Assembly (NCBI GenBank): GCA_040753795.1
Contig: JBFMDX010000004.1
Coordinates: 124,001 to 188,000 of the forward strand
Reading direction: 5' to 3'
Source: Thermodesulfobacteriota bacterium
GTDB taxonomy: Bacteria; Desulfobacterota; Desulfobacteria; Desulfobacterales; Desulfosudaceae
Length of the DNA: 64,000 nt
The position numbers and the translations under genes were made by a program. Below the pieces are notes generated by a model. The model had not been told where the DNA came from, ran no database searches, and saw only the letters and a list, made by a program, of their open reading frames with translations. Below are positions 1-10,200 of the stretch, piece by piece. Within the stretch, counting starts at the first letter, position 1, and each line of letters opens with the position of its first letter.

Positions 1-531
1 CAGGTAACCGCTACCCAGGTCTTCGGGCCGACCCTGGGCTCGAACAGCTTTACGCTGCTCGGTGAAGTCGGTTACACCCGCGTGCAAGACATGCCGGATA
101 AAAGCGAACTGCGCCTGGAATCCGCCGGTACCTATACCTCCGGTAACCCCTCTCAGGCGGTTCTGCCGCAGACGGATCCCACCAAGCCCTTTGGCGGCGC
201 CCATTACGGGAAGGCGGCCGAATCGTCCGACCATTTCGCCGACGCCGATTCGTGGGGATACCGGTTGATGGCCAAACTCAACTACGAGAACGCCATCGGC
301 CCGGTGGGACTGTCCCCATATTGCGCCTGGCAGCATGATGTTGCGGGAAACTCGCCCGCGCCCGGCGGCAATTTCATCGAGGACCGCAAGGCGGTTACGG
401 TAGGCCTGACGGGGCTTTATTTAAGCGCCTGGTCGGTGGATGTAAGCTATACGAACTTTTTCGGCGCCGACCGGTACAACCTGATTAACGATCGTGACTT
501 TATTCAAACCAACATCAAGTATTCATTCTAA
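1..531 (+). CDS. DUF1302 family outer-membrane protein, C-terminal part
   Basis: The frame is open from the first base of the window, so the N-terminus lies outside it; about 176 residues are visible. The sequence has alternating aromatic and polar residues typical of an outer-membrane beta-barrel and ends in a terminal Phe after Lys-Tyr-Ser, the usual barrel C-terminal signature. Residues such as the GYRLMAKLNYENAIG stretch and the YNLINDRDF segment resemble the C-termini of DUF1302 proteins. The family assignment also rests on the DUF1329, YCF48 and RND genes that follow on the same strand, a recurring gene set. The presumed role is an outer-membrane channel for hydrophobic compounds; the substrate is unknown. 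Confidence 0.8.
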   Translation, partial: QVTATQVFGPTLGSNSFTLLGEVGYTRVQDMPDKSELRLESAGTYTSGNPSQAVLPQTDPTKPFGGAHYGKAAESSDHFADADSWGYRLMAKLNYENAIGPVGLSPYCAWQHDVAGNSPAPGGNFIEDRKAVTVGLTGLYLSAWSVDVSYTNFFGADRYNLINDRDFIQTNIKYSF

Positions 532-553
532 CCAAAAGAATAGGAGATCGATT

Positions 554-1915
554 ATGCTGAAAAAAACGCTTTTACCCATAGGTCTTTTGCTGTTGTTCGC
601 CATGGTCGCTTCTTCAGCCTGGGCCGTGTTATCTTCCGAGGAAATCGCCCGGCTGGGCAAGGATCTGACGCCGCTGGGAGGCGAAAAGGCCGGGAATGCC
701 GCCGGCACCATTCCCGCCTGGGACGGGGGCATTACCACGCCGCCGGCCGAGTATAAGCCCGGCATGCATTATCCGGACCCCTATGCCGGCGACAAAAGCC
801 TGGTTACCATTACCAAGAGCAATATGAGCCAGTACGCCGATAAACTGACAGCCGCCCACAAAGCCATGCTGGAACAGTATGATACGTTTAAAATGAACGT
901 CTACCCGACCCACCGGAGCGCCGCCTGCCCGGAACGGATTTACGAGGCCACCAAAAAATCCGCGGCTACGGCCGAGCTGCTGGACAATGGCTACGGCGTA
1001 AAGAATACCGCTATCGGTATTCCCTTCCCCATTCCCAAAACCGGACTGGATGTGATCTGGAACCACATCCTGCGGTATCGCTGCGATAGAGCTGCCCGCT
1101 CCATCGCTCAGGCGGTGCTGACCCGGGGGGGCGAGTACACCCTGGTCGAAATGAAAGACGAGTTTGACATGCTTTACGCCCATGAAGGGATGACCCCGGA
1201 AACACTGGGGAATGTAATCACTTATTTTAAACAGGAAGTGGTCGCGCCGGCGCGTCTGGCCGGCGGCATCCTGCTGGTACATGAAACCATGGACCAGGTC
1301 AAGGAACCCCGGTCGGCCTGGATTTACAACCCGGGCCAGCGCCGGGTCCGGAGAGCGCCCAATGTCGCCTATGACAATCCCGGGACGGCTTCCGACGGCG
1401 TCAGAACGACGGACCAGTTTGACATGTTCAGCGGGGCCACGGACCGCTATGACTGGAAACTGGTGGGAAAAAAGGAAATCTACGTTCCTTATAACGCCTA
1501 CAAGCTTCACAGCGACAAGCTGACCTACAAGGAAATCCTGACCCCCCTGCACATCAATCCCGATGTCTGCCGGTACGAGCTTCACCGGGTCTGGGTCGTG
1601 GAAGCCACCTTGAAGGACGGCAGCCGTCATATTTATAAGCGCCGGACGTTCTATGTGGATGAAGACTCCTGGCAGATTGTTTTCTCCGATATCTATGATA
1701 ATCGGGATCAGCTCTGGCGTTTTTCCGAAGGCCATGTCATCAACTACTATAACGTGCCGTCCTTATGGACGACCCTGGAAGTCCACGGCGATCTTCAGTC
1801 CGGCCGATATCTCGCCCTGGGTCTGTATAATGAAAGCAGTGTGTATGATTTTGACATCAAACGGACCAAGGAAGACTATATGCCGGCCGCCTTACGGCGC
1901 GAAGGCACCAGGTAG
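554..1915 (+). CDS. DUF1329 family exported protein
   Basis: A 453-residue protein starting at the ATG preceded by AGGAG. It opens with a clear Sec signal peptide (MLKK, then a Leu/Ala-rich core ending SSAWA) at residues 1-24. The mature part has the DUF1329 hallmarks, including the GGIT-PPAEYKPG segment and a C-terminal region rich in Tyr/Trp (YDNRDQLWRF, YNVPSLWTT). DUF1329 proteins are periplasmic with a LolA/LolB-like fold and are nearly always encoded next to DUF1302 porins. It starts 22 bases after the DUF1302 gene, so the two are probably cotranscribed. A longer in-frame start at 494 would overlap that gene and place residues before the signal peptide, so it is unlikely. A role in moving lipid or hydrophobic substrate is inference. 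Confidence 0.88.
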   Translation: MLKKTLLPIGLLLLFAMVASSAWAVLSSEEIARLGKDLTPLGGEKAGNAAGTIPAWDGGITTPPAEYKPGMHYPDPYAGDKSLVTITKSNMSQYADKLTAAHKAMLEQYDTFKMNVYPTHRSAACPERIYEATKKSAATAELLDNGYGVKNTAIGIPFPIPKTGLDVIWNHILRYRCDRAARSIAQAVLTRGGEYTLVEMKDEFDMLYAHEGMTPETLGNVITYFKQEVVAPARLAGGILLVHETMDQVKEPRSAWIYNPGQRRVRRAPNVAYDNPGTASDGVRTTDQFDMFSGATDRYDWKLVGKKEIYVPYNAYKLHSDKLTYKEILTPLHINPDVCRYELHRVWVVEATLKDGSRHIYKRRTFYVDEDSWQIVFSDIYDNRDQLWRFSEGHVINYYNVPSLWTTLEVHGDLQSGRYLALGLYNESSVYDFDIKRTKEDYMPAALRREGTR

Positions 1916-1950
1916 TCAAAGGAGCGCTGCTTCATTGTTGTAAATCACCG

Positions 1951-1981
1951 AACCGGGAGGGCAGATGCCCTCCCGGTTTTA
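1951..1981 (+). terminator. Rho-independent terminator after the DUF1329 gene
   Basis: A perfect 12-bp GC-rich stem (1951-1962 with 1967-1978), a four-base loop and a short T run. It lies between the DUF1329 and YCF48 genes, so the latter may be partly uncoupled or have its own promoter. Confidence 0.8.
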
Positions 1982-2011
1982 TCCTTCAATTTGACGACAG
2001 GACCTTTTTTA

Positions 2012-3007
2012 ATGAACCGGTTATCCTTTTCCCCTCTTTTTACGAGATTTTCCAGAAAAAAGACTGCTGCCGCTGTTCTTCTTGTTGTTTCTGTTTTCTT
2101 TTCCTCTTTTCTTCCTGCTGCCGAACCTCCGCCGGAATACGCCGCCATAGAGCCACTGGCGTCCAAATCGCTTCTACTGTCCGCCTGCCTTGCTGATGGC
2201 CGGATGGTCGTTGTCGGCGAACGGGGCCACATTCTCTATTCCGACGACAAGGGGTCTTCCTGGACTCAGGCTAACGTCCAGACGATCGCCACGCTTACCG
2301 GTGTTTATTTTCATGATAAAAACCTGGGCTGGGCCGTCGGCCATGACGCGGTTATTTTAAAGACCGCCGATGGCGGAAAAACCTGGTCCCGGGTTTATTC
2401 AGCTCCCGAAGAAGAACGGCCGCTGCTTGATGTCTGGTTTAAAGACGCTGAGCAGGGTGTGGCGGTGGGCGCCTACGGCTTGTTTATGACGACGGAGGAC
2501 GGCGGGCTTAACTGGTCCGAAAATCCGATCGGCGAGGAGGACTGGCATTTGAACCAGATCAGACGATCGGACAGTGGAAGACTCTATATCGCCGGAGAGG
2601 CGGGAAACATCTGCCGGTCGGATGATAATGGCCAAACCTGGACGGTGCTGCCGTCGCCGTATGCGGGCTCTTTCTTCGGCGTCCTGCCCCTTGAGGGCGA
2701 TACGGTTCTGGTGTTCGGCTTGAGAGGGCACCTTTACCGTTCGGAAGATGCCGGTGACAACTGGCAGCCGATCGAGTCTCACACGCAAGCCATGCTGACC
2801 GGCGGCGCCAGGATGCCGGACGGCCGCCTTGTTGTGGTGGGGCTCAGCGGGACCGTTCTGGTCAGCGACGATAACGGAAAAAGTTTCAGTCTGCTTCAAC
2901 AGCCGGATCGAATGGCGATAATGTCGGCCTTACCGGTTGAAGGCGGCAAAGTCCTACTTATCGGCGATGGAGGAACAAAAGAACTGTCAATAGCCGTTAA
3001 GGAGTAG
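2012..3007 (+). CDS. YCF48/BNR-repeat exported protein
   Basis: A 331-residue protein from ATG 2012; a TTG at 1991 is a longer alternative. It has a basic N-terminus and a hydrophobic core ending at Ala-Glu, so it is probably exported. The mature protein carries at least six BNR-type motifs of the form DDxGxxW (DDKGSSWT, ADGGKTW, EDGGLNWS, DDNGQTWT, EDAGDNWQ, DDNGKSF), spaced about 42 residues apart, giving a beta-propeller. This matches the YCF48/HCF136-related family. It sits between DUF1329 and RND transporter genes, where such propellers are commonly found. It is likely an accessory or assembly factor of that envelope system; the exact role is unknown. Confidence 0.87.
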   Translation: MNRLSFSPLFTRFSRKKTAAAVLLVVSVFFSSFLPAAEPPPEYAAIEPLASKSLLLSACLADGRMVVVGERGHILYSDDKGSSWTQANVQTIATLTGVYFHDKNLGWAVGHDAVILKTADGGKTWSRVYSAPEEERPLLDVWFKDAEQGVAVGAYGLFMTTEDGGLNWSENPIGEEDWHLNQIRRSDSGRLYIAGEAGNICRSDDNGQTWTVLPSPYAGSFFGVLPLEGDTVLVFGLRGHLYRSEDAGDNWQPIESHTQAMLTGGARMPDGRLVVVGLSGTVLVSDDNGKSFSLLQQPDRMAIMSALPVEGGKVLLIGDGGTKELSIAVKE

Positions 3008-3061
3008 CTCTTTCCGTATCTCCGCAACCACACCTTTTTTTCCGTTTATTAACCCTCCCAA

Positions 3062-5413
3062 ATGGATTCTGTTATGATGAAGAATGCTTCCCTCCAGTCC
3101 CGGTTTGAAGACTTGATTTTCAACAATCGCGCGCTGGTCATCGCTTTTTTTGTCCTTGTCACGGTTTTCATGGTTTTTTCCGTTACCCGCCTGCGTATCG
3201 ATGCCGGCTTCAACAAGATGCTGCCCCTGGAACATGAGTACATGAAAACCTATGTCCAGTATCGTCAGGAGTTCGGCGGCGCCAACCGGGTGCTGATCGC
3301 CGTAATGACGAAAAAGGGGGATATCTTTACGCCGGAGTTCTTTGATCTTCTCAAAAACGTTACCGACGACGTGTTCTTTCTCCCGGGGGTCGATCGTGCG
3401 CTGGTGCAGTCCATTTTTACCCCCAATGTGCGCTATACGGAGGTGGTCGAAGACGGCATCGCCGGAGGCAACGTGATCCCCGACGATTTCCGCCCGACGC
3501 CCGAGGGGCTGGCGCGTGTCAGGGAAAATATCATTAAAGCCGGCATTCTCGGCCGGCTGATTGCCAACGACTTTTCCGGCGCCATCGTCAGCGCCCAGTT
3601 AATGGAGATTGATCCCAATACCGGCCAGCGGCTGGACTATGTCGACGTGGCCCATCGCCTGGAAAAAGAGATCCGGGAAAAATACGACCAGCAAGACGTC
3701 AATGACCTTTACGATATCCACATCATCGGCTTTGCCAAGGTGATCGGCGATATCGCCGACGGGGTCGCCCGGGTGGTGCTGTTCTTCGGCGTTACCTTCC
3801 TGCTGACGGCCGTATTGATCTATCTGTATACCCTTTCGTTCAAGCTTTCGCTGATCCCCCTGTTTTCTTCTCTGATTGTGGTTCTCTGGCAGCTGGGCTT
3901 GCTGACGGTCCTGGGCTTCGGCATCGATCCCATGGGCATTCTGGTGCCGTTTCTGGTTTTCGCCATCAGCGTCAGCCATGGCGTCCAGATGGTCAGCGTG
4001 GTCAAAACCGAAATCCTGTATGGCGCCAGCGGCATGGATGCCGCGAGGGAAAGCTTCCGGCGGCTCCTTATCCCCGGAAGCACCGCCCTGCTCACCGATG
4101 TCATCGGGTTTATCACCATATACTTTATCAAGATCCGTATCATTCAGGAGCTGGCCATAACGGCCAGCATCGGTGTGGCCGTCATTCTGTTGACCAACCT
4201 GATCCTGATCCCGGTACTCATGTCCTATCTGCGGCATGATGAAAAAATTCGCCACCGTATCAACGCCCAGCACCGCTTTCTCCGCCCCCTGTGGAACGGC
4301 CTGGCCAAAGTCACCAACCCCAAAGCCGCCGGCATAACCATTCTGATTGCCGTTTTACTCCTGGTGCTGGGCTGGCAGAGAGCCATGGACGTTAAAATCG
4401 GAGACCTGCACCGGGGCGTGCCTGAACTGCGGGCCCAGTCCCGGTATAACCTTGACAGCGAAATTATCAGCCGCCGCTTTTCCATCGGTGTGGACATCCT
4501 GACGGTAATTGTGGAGACGATTTCGGAAGGGTGCATTGACTACGACGTGATGGAAACCATCGATCGTTTCGGGTGGCACATGAGAAACGTGCCGGGGGTT
4601 CAGTCCGTGATCAACCTGGCGGATATTTCCAAGATCATCAATTCCGGCTGGAATGAGGGAAGCCCGAAATGGCGGGTGTTGCCGAGAAACAAGGACGTGA
4701 TGATTCAGTCGGTCGCCTATGTTCCCACCAGCAGCGGCCTTGCCAATGCCTGCGGCAGCGCCATGCCGGTCATGCTTTTCACGGAAGACCACAAGGCCGA
4801 AACCATCGACCGGATTGTCGCGGAAGTCAAAAACTTCCGTGAAAAATACGAAACCGACAAGGTAAAATTCCGCCTGGCCACCGGTAGCGTCGGGGTCATG
4901 GCGGCCACAAACGAAGAGGTCGCCGCCGAGCAGTTCCCGATCCTCCTCTATGTTTTTGCATCGGTCATCCTGCTGTGCGTGATTTCCTTCCGTTCCATCC
5001 GGGGAATGCTGTGTGTCATCCTGCCCCTGGGGCTGGTTTCGATTCTGGCCTATACGGTGATGAACCTGCTGGAAATCGGCCTCAAGGTCTCGACCCTTCC
5101 GGTGGCGGCCCTGGGAGTCGGGGTTGGCGTTGATTACGGCATTTATATTTTCAGCCGCCTTAAGGCCTTTTTATCCGAGGGTGTCTCCCTTAACGAGGCC
5201 TATAAAAACACCCTCGGTGTTAACGGTATCGGCGTTCTGTTTACCGGGATAACGCTGGCCGCGGGCGTGGGCACCTGGATCTTTTCTCCGCTTAAATTCC
5301 AGGCGGACATGGGCATCCTGCTGACCTTCCTGTTTTTTGTGAATATGCTGGGCGCGCTGTTTTTGTTGCCCGCTCTGGCCCGATTCCTGGTAAAACCGAA
5401 AACCGTGAGTTAA
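3062..5413 (+). CDS. RND superfamily (MMPL-type) transporter
   Basis: A 783-residue integral membrane protein with the duplicated RND layout. There is one TM segment near residues 24-44, a large periplasmic loop to about 225, a block of five to six TM segments (about 230-400), then TM near 420, a second loop, and a final TM block (about 640-775). The second block carries GVGVGVDYGIYIFSRL, matching the conserved acidic TM4-type motif of MMPL/HAE3-like exporters; the first block has the equivalent VPFLVFAISVSHGVQ with the acidic residue replaced. It completes the DUF1302-DUF1329-YCF48-RND set. The expected role is proton-driven movement of hydrophobic substrates (lipids, sterol- or hopanoid-like). 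ATG 3062 is used; Met at residues 5 and 6 are alternatives. Confidence 0.9.
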   Translation: MDSVMMKNASLQSRFEDLIFNNRALVIAFFVLVTVFMVFSVTRLRIDAGFNKMLPLEHEYMKTYVQYRQEFGGANRVLIAVMTKKGDIFTPEFFDLLKNVTDDVFFLPGVDRALVQSIFTPNVRYTEVVEDGIAGGNVIPDDFRPTPEGLARVRENIIKAGILGRLIANDFSGAIVSAQLMEIDPNTGQRLDYVDVAHRLEKEIREKYDQQDVNDLYDIHIIGFAKVIGDIADGVARVVLFFGVTFLLTAVLIYLYTLSFKLSLIPLFSSLIVVLWQLGLLTVLGFGIDPMGILVPFLVFAISVSHGVQMVSVVKTEILYGASGMDAARESFRRLLIPGSTALLTDVIGFITIYFIKIRIIQELAITASIGVAVILLTNLILIPVLMSYLRHDEKIRHRINAQHRFLRPLWNGLAKVTNPKAAGITILIAVLLLVLGWQRAMDVKIGDLHRGVPELRAQSRYNLDSEIISRRFSIGVDILTVIVETISEGCIDYDVMETIDRFGWHMRNVPGVQSVINLADISKIINSGWNEGSPKWRVLPRNKDVMIQSVAYVPTSSGLANACGSAMPVMLFTEDHKAETIDRIVAEVKNFREKYETDKVKFRLATGSVGVMAATNEEVAAEQFPILLYVFASVILLCVISFRSIRGMLCVILPLGLVSILAYTVMNLLEIGLKVSTLPVAALGVGVGVDYGIYIFSRLKAFLSEGVSLNEAYKNTLGVNGIGVLFTGITLAAGVGTWIFSPLKFQADMGILLTFLFFVNMLGALFLLPALARFLVKPKTVS

Positions 5414-5440
5414 GCGCCTTTCTTAAAAGAAACGACTTAT

Positions 5441-5510
5441 TAAGGCCAGCGCTGAAAAATTCGCATGTCGGGAACGCGAACCAGAAGGCTTGTTTTCAGC
5501 GCTGGCCTTA
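5441..5510. terminator. Bidirectional terminator hairpin between convergent genes
   Basis: A perfect 18-bp inverted repeat (5441-5458 with 5493-5510) encloses a 34-base loop that itself contains a TTCGC/GCGAA stem. The right arm overlaps the stop codon of the minus-strand radical SAM gene. Runs of A and T at the loop-side ends of the arms fit termination in both directions. Confidence 0.65.
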
Positions 5511-6521
5511 ATCCTTTACGGAAAGCTCTTCTTTTAACAGGCAGCAGGCAACCCTGTATTCCGGCCGGCCCTTGTCGTCATAAGACAGATTATCCGGTTG
5601 AATCAGCTTGTTCATGACGCAGCCTTCCGGGATCGACAGACGGAAAAAATCCGTTTCGTTCAGGGGCGGGGTTTTTTTCAACCGGTCGTTTTCAAAGACC
5701 AGGCTGTGGAAGGGATAATCCTCGCACAGGGGACATCGATAGACCCGGCCGTTGGGAAAAATAAAATAGTTGTCCGCTACCAGGCCTGCGCATTCAAACG
5801 TTTCGCCGGTCGACAGATACACTCTGGGGTAAGTTACCGTAATTCCCTCCCGCGCGATCGCTTCGGCCGCGGCGGGAACCACCGCCTGCCACTGGCCTGG
5901 CGATACCTGCAGCGGCGCTTTTCCGTCAAACCCTTTTATCGCGGATTTTCCCCTGATACCGATGACCTGGATAAAAAAACGGTCTGTTTTCAGATCCGCC
6001 AGCAGCGGCCGCATTTTTTCCAGTTCATGTATGTTGGCGGCGCTGACGGTATAGATCAGACTGGTTTTAAATCCCCCGGCCACCGACCGGCGGATTCCCG
6101 AGAGACACTGGTCATAACTTCCCCGGCCGCGAATGGCGTCGTTGGTCGTCCGGGTGGCGCCGTCCAGGCTGAAGCTGACGTAGTCCACTTCATCGGGCGA
6201 GACCCGGGAAAGGATATCGTTAAAGAGATAACCGTTGGTGTCGATGGTGATGGAGTGGTAGCCGATTTGCCGGGCGTATCGTACCGCCTCGGAAAGTTCG
6301 GGGTGCAGGGTCGGCTCCCCCCCCAGAAAGATCACGTTGGCGACGGCGGCCTTTTCAATAAAGGCATCCAGCCATCGCCGAATGACGTTGATCGACAGTG
6401 TCTGCTTTCCGTGCTGGTCGGGATTGATATAGCAGTGGGTGCAGTGAAGGTTGCAGCGTGTCAGAATATGGAAAAAAACATTGACCGCATTTTTCGAAAA
6501 ACAAACGGTTCGTCCGGTCAT
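5508..6521 (-). CDS. Radical SAM protein (MoaA/SPASM-like)
   Basis: A 337-residue radical SAM enzyme. The N-terminal cluster motif CNLHCTHC (CxxxCxxC) starts near residue 22 and is followed by FLGGEPTLHPEL, the GGEP SAM-binding motif. A C-terminal cysteine group (FECAGL near 240, RCPLCEDYP near 265, EGCVMNK near 300, ACCL near the end) suggests auxiliary Fe-S ligands as in SPASM or Twitch domains. It lies seven bases downstream of a cyclic-nucleotide-binding gene on the same strand, so the two likely form an operon. No peptide precursor is seen beside it. The substrate is unknown. Confidence 0.85.
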   Translation of the reverse strand: MTGRTVCFSKNAVNVFFHILTRCNLHCTHCYINPDQHGKQTLSINVIRRWLDAFIEKAAVANVIFLGGEPTLHPELSEAVRYARQIGYHSITIDTNGYLFNDILSRVSPDEVDYVSFSLDGATRTTNDAIRGRGSYDQCLSGIRRSVAGGFKTSLIYTVSAANIHELEKMRPLLADLKTDRFFIQVIGIRGKSAIKGFDGKAPLQVSPGQWQAVVPAAAEAIAREGITVTYPRVYLSTGETFECAGLVADNYFIFPNGRVYRCPLCEDYPFHSLVFENDRLKKTPPLNETDFFRLSIPEGCVMNKLIQPDNLSYDDKGRPEYRVACCLLKEELSVKD

Positions 6522-6528
6522 GCCCTGG

Positions 6529-7047
6529 TTACTTTGTCTGATCTTTTACTGCTTTTAATTTTTTCTTTGCTTTAACCAGTTCGTCGTTGGTAATCCGGAG
6601 ACGGGCGCTCATGTATTCCGCGAAAATCTTGTAGAGCATCAGAACAAATTCCACGGCGTCCTCTTTTTCCCCCTTGCCGTGAGCCATGAGCCGCTGCTGG
6701 GCGGTGGTATTGACGGCCAGGCAGATGGTTCGTCCATCGGCGACCACCGAAGCGGATCGGGCCTTGTCGTCCACGATTCTCATTTCACCGAAAATCTCAC
6801 CGGTGGTGGAAATACAGGTGATTTCTTCTCCGCCTTTCTGGACCCGGACCTGACCGGAAAGAAGAAAATAAAGCCAGGGATCGATATCCCCTTCTTTAAT
6901 GATAATCTCTCCGTCCTCATATTCCCGGATTTTGCTCAAGCGCAGGATTTTGGAAAGGTTTCTGGTCTCAAAGGACTTTAAAGCCGGAATCGACATCAGG
7001 CGCTGAATGTTCTGGATATTATCCTTCAGATATTTTGATTCTAACAT
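6529..7047 (-). CDS. Cyclic-nucleotide-binding domain protein
   Basis: A 172-residue protein with a single cNMP-binding (CAP_ED) domain over residues 20-140. Its beta-roll motifs include EDGEIIIKEGDIDPWLYFLL and the phosphate-binding-cassette-like GEIFGEMRIVDDKARSASVV. No helix-turn-helix follows; the C-terminus is a Lys-rich helix (KAKKKLKAVKDQTK). It is therefore not a standard Crp/Fnr regulator but a stand-alone sensor or adaptor. The radical SAM gene begins seven bases after its stop, which suggests a regulatory or physical pairing. The ligand is not predictable from sequence. Confidence 0.87.
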   Translation of the reverse strand: MLESKYLKDNIQNIQRLMSIPALKSFETRNLSKILRLSKIREYEDGEIIIKEGDIDPWLYFLLSGQVRVQKGGEEITCISTTGEIFGEMRIVDDKARSASVVADGRTICLAVNTTAQQRLMAHGKGEKEDAVEFVLMLYKIFAEYMSARLRITNDELVKAKKKLKAVKDQTK

Positions 7048-7203
7048 TAGCGGAATTCCTTTATCTGTTTTTCGATAATAACGAACCCTTCTTTGTTCGC
7101 CGGATTTTGGGAAAATACCCTATCATTGAACAAAAAAAATCGCAACCCTTACGTTTTTCCCGGCTTTTTTAAAAAGCGCCTTTTTCCTCTTTGCCGAAAC
7201 GCA

Positions 7204-10200
7204 TCACCCTCCCAGGGTCGCATGATACTCCTGCAGAGACCGGGTCGTATATTCACCTTCCCTCCGGGCCTTGATGCCCTTGGCCGCGGAAATGGCGGCG
7301 GCGGTGGTCGTTATATAAGGAACCTTGTAGTTAATGGCCGCTTTGCGGATATAGGAGTCATCCTCCTGACTTTCCTTGCCGCTGGGCGTATTAAAAACCA
7401 GCTGCACCTTCCCGCCCTTGATTTCATCGACGATATCCGGATGACCGTGGCCTCTTTTGGTGACCGCTATCGAAGGAATACCGTTTTCCCCCAGAAACTG
7501 TCGGGTCCCCGGCGTGGCCATGATGGTGAAGTTCATGTCGTGGAAAAGGCGCGCCGGCTCCAGCATCCGGGTTTTATCGTCTTCCGCCACCGTAATCAGA
7601 ACCGTCCCCCCCAGGGGCAGCGAGGTTTTGGTGGCTTCCTGGGCCTTGAAATAAGCCAATCCGAAGGAATCGGCCATGCCCAGCACCTCTCCGGTCGACC
7701 TCATTTCCGGGCCCAGCACGGGATCTACTTCGGGGAACATATTGAAGGGGAACACCGCCTCCTTGACCCCGAAGTGGGGAATGGCCCGCTTGGACAGCCG
7801 GCAGTCGGACAGTTTCTTTCCGAGCAGGATCCGGGTAGCGATGCGGGCCATGGACACGTTACAGACCTTTGACACTATCGGTACGGTCCGGGAGGCCCGG
7901 GGGTTGGCCTCGAGAATATAAACCGTATCGCGGGCAATGGCATACTGGACGTTCATCAGACCAACCACGCCTAGCTGCAGGGCGATCTTGCGGGTGTACT
8001 CATTGATGGTGTCCACGTGCTTGACCGGAATGCTCACCGGCGGAATCACGCAGGCCGAATCGCCGGAATGAATTCCGGCCAGCTCGATATGCTCCATGAC
8101 CGCCGGCACAAACGCGTCTGTCCCGTCGGAAATGGCGTCCGCTTCGGCTTCAATGGCGTCCTCCAGAAACTTGTCGATCATTATGGGGCGCTCCGGCGAC
8201 ACGTCAACAGCGCGGTCCATATAGAATTTCAGCATCTCTTCGTCATAGACGATCATCATGGCCCGGCCTCCCAGAACAAAGGATGGCCGCACCATCAGGG
8301 GATATCCTATCCGGGTGGCAGCGGTCAGGGCCTCCTCCACCGAGTGGGCCATATCCGACGCCGGCTGCGGGATGCCCAGGTGGCTGATGACCCGGCGGAA
8401 GCGGTCTCTGTCTTCGGCCTGCTCGATGGTTTCCGGAGACGTCCCCAGGACGTTTACTCCGGCCTCCGCCAGTTCGGCGGCGATGTTTAACGGCGTCTGT
8501 CCGCCGAACTGGACGATAACGCCTTCGGGTCTTTCCTTTTCATAAATGCTGAGCACATCTTCTACGGTCAACGGTTCAAAATAAAGCTTATCAGAGGTGT
8601 CGTAATCCGTGGATACGGTTTCCGGGTTGCAGTTGACCATGATGGATTCATAACCGGCCTCGCGGATGGCGAGGGCCGCGTGAACGCAACAATAATCAAA
8701 TTCTATTCCCTGACCGATACGGTTGGGGCCACCGCCCAGCACCATAATTTTTTTCCTGTCGCTGACGGCCACCTTATCCTTCGCGTTATAAGTGGAATAG
8801 TAGTAAAAGGCATTTTTCACGCCGCTGACCGGAACCGCGTCCCAGGCCTCAACCACCCCTATTCTTTTTCGCTGATTTCGTATATCTTTTTCTGGTGTGC
8901 CGGTCAAAAGGCAAAGATATTTGTCCGAGAAGCCGTCCTGCTTGGCTCTTTTCAAAAGATCATCCGGCAGCGCTCCTTTTGTGCCCGCGGCCGCGAGAAT
9001 CTCTTCTTCCAGCTCCACCAATTCTTTCATTTGCCGGATAAACCATGGTTTGATGTGCGTTTGCCGGTACAGTTCTTCAATATCCGCGCCCTTCCGTAGC
9101 GCTTCGTACATGATGAACTGGCGTTCGCTGGTGGGTGTCTGCAGAAGATTCATTAATTCCGGCAGCTTCTTTTTATTAAAGTCAGCTACAAAACCCAGAC
9201 CGTAACGATCTTTTTCAAGGGATCGAATGGCTTTCTGCAGGGCTTCTTTATAATTTTTTCCAAGACTCATCACCTCGCCTACGGCGCGCATCTGAGTTCC
9301 CAGCCTGTCTTCGACCCCTTCAAATTTTTCAAAAGCCCAGCGGGCGAACTTCACCACCACGTAATCCCCTCCGGGCGTATATTTTTCTAACGAGCCCTCT
9401 TTCCAATAGGGAAGCTCGTCCAGGGTTAGCCCGCCCGCGAGTAAAGCGGAAACATAGGCTATGGGAAATCCGGTCGCTTTGGACGCCAGGGCCGAAGATC
9501 TGGATGTCCGGGGATTGATTTCAATAACCACCACTCTTCCGGTAACGGGATCATGAGCAAACTGGATGTTGGTGCCGCCGATGACTTCGATGGCCTCCAC
9601 TATGGAATAAGAATAATCCTGGAGTTTTTTCTGCAGTTTTTCATCAATGGTCAGCATGGGCGCCGTGCAGTACGAATCCCCGGTATGAACGCCCATGGCA
9701 TCGACATTTTCAATAAAACACACGGTGACCATCTGGTTTTTAGCGTCGCGGACGACTTCCAGCTCAAGCTCTTCCCAGCCGAGAACGGATTCTTCCACCA
9801 GCACCTGATGAACCAGACTGGCGTCCAATCCCCTGGCGGCAATAATCCTTAATTCATCCACATTATAAACCAGTCCTCCGCCTGTTCCTCCCATTGTATA
9901 GGCCGGCCTGATAACAACCGGAAAGCCTATTTCCGTGGCCACTTTTTCGGCGTCTTCAACACTGTTTACGGCTTTGCTCCTGGGCATTTCTATTCCCAGT
10001 CGGGTCATTGTTTCCTTAAAAGCCGTTCGGTCTTCTCCTTTTTTAATCGCCCCTATGTTAACGCCTATTATTTTAACTTTATACTTATCCAGAATCCCGG
10101 CTTCATATAATTCGGACGTTAAATTCAAACCGGACTGTCCTCCCAGATTAGGAAGAAGAGCGTCCGGTCTTTCTTTTTCTATTATTTTTTCCATGGCCTT

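Noticed and set aside
629-1735. Long open frame on the minus strand opposite the DUF1329 gene
   Set aside because: It mirrors a clear gene with signal peptide and family motifs; it is a by-product of GC-rich codons and has no recognisable domain.
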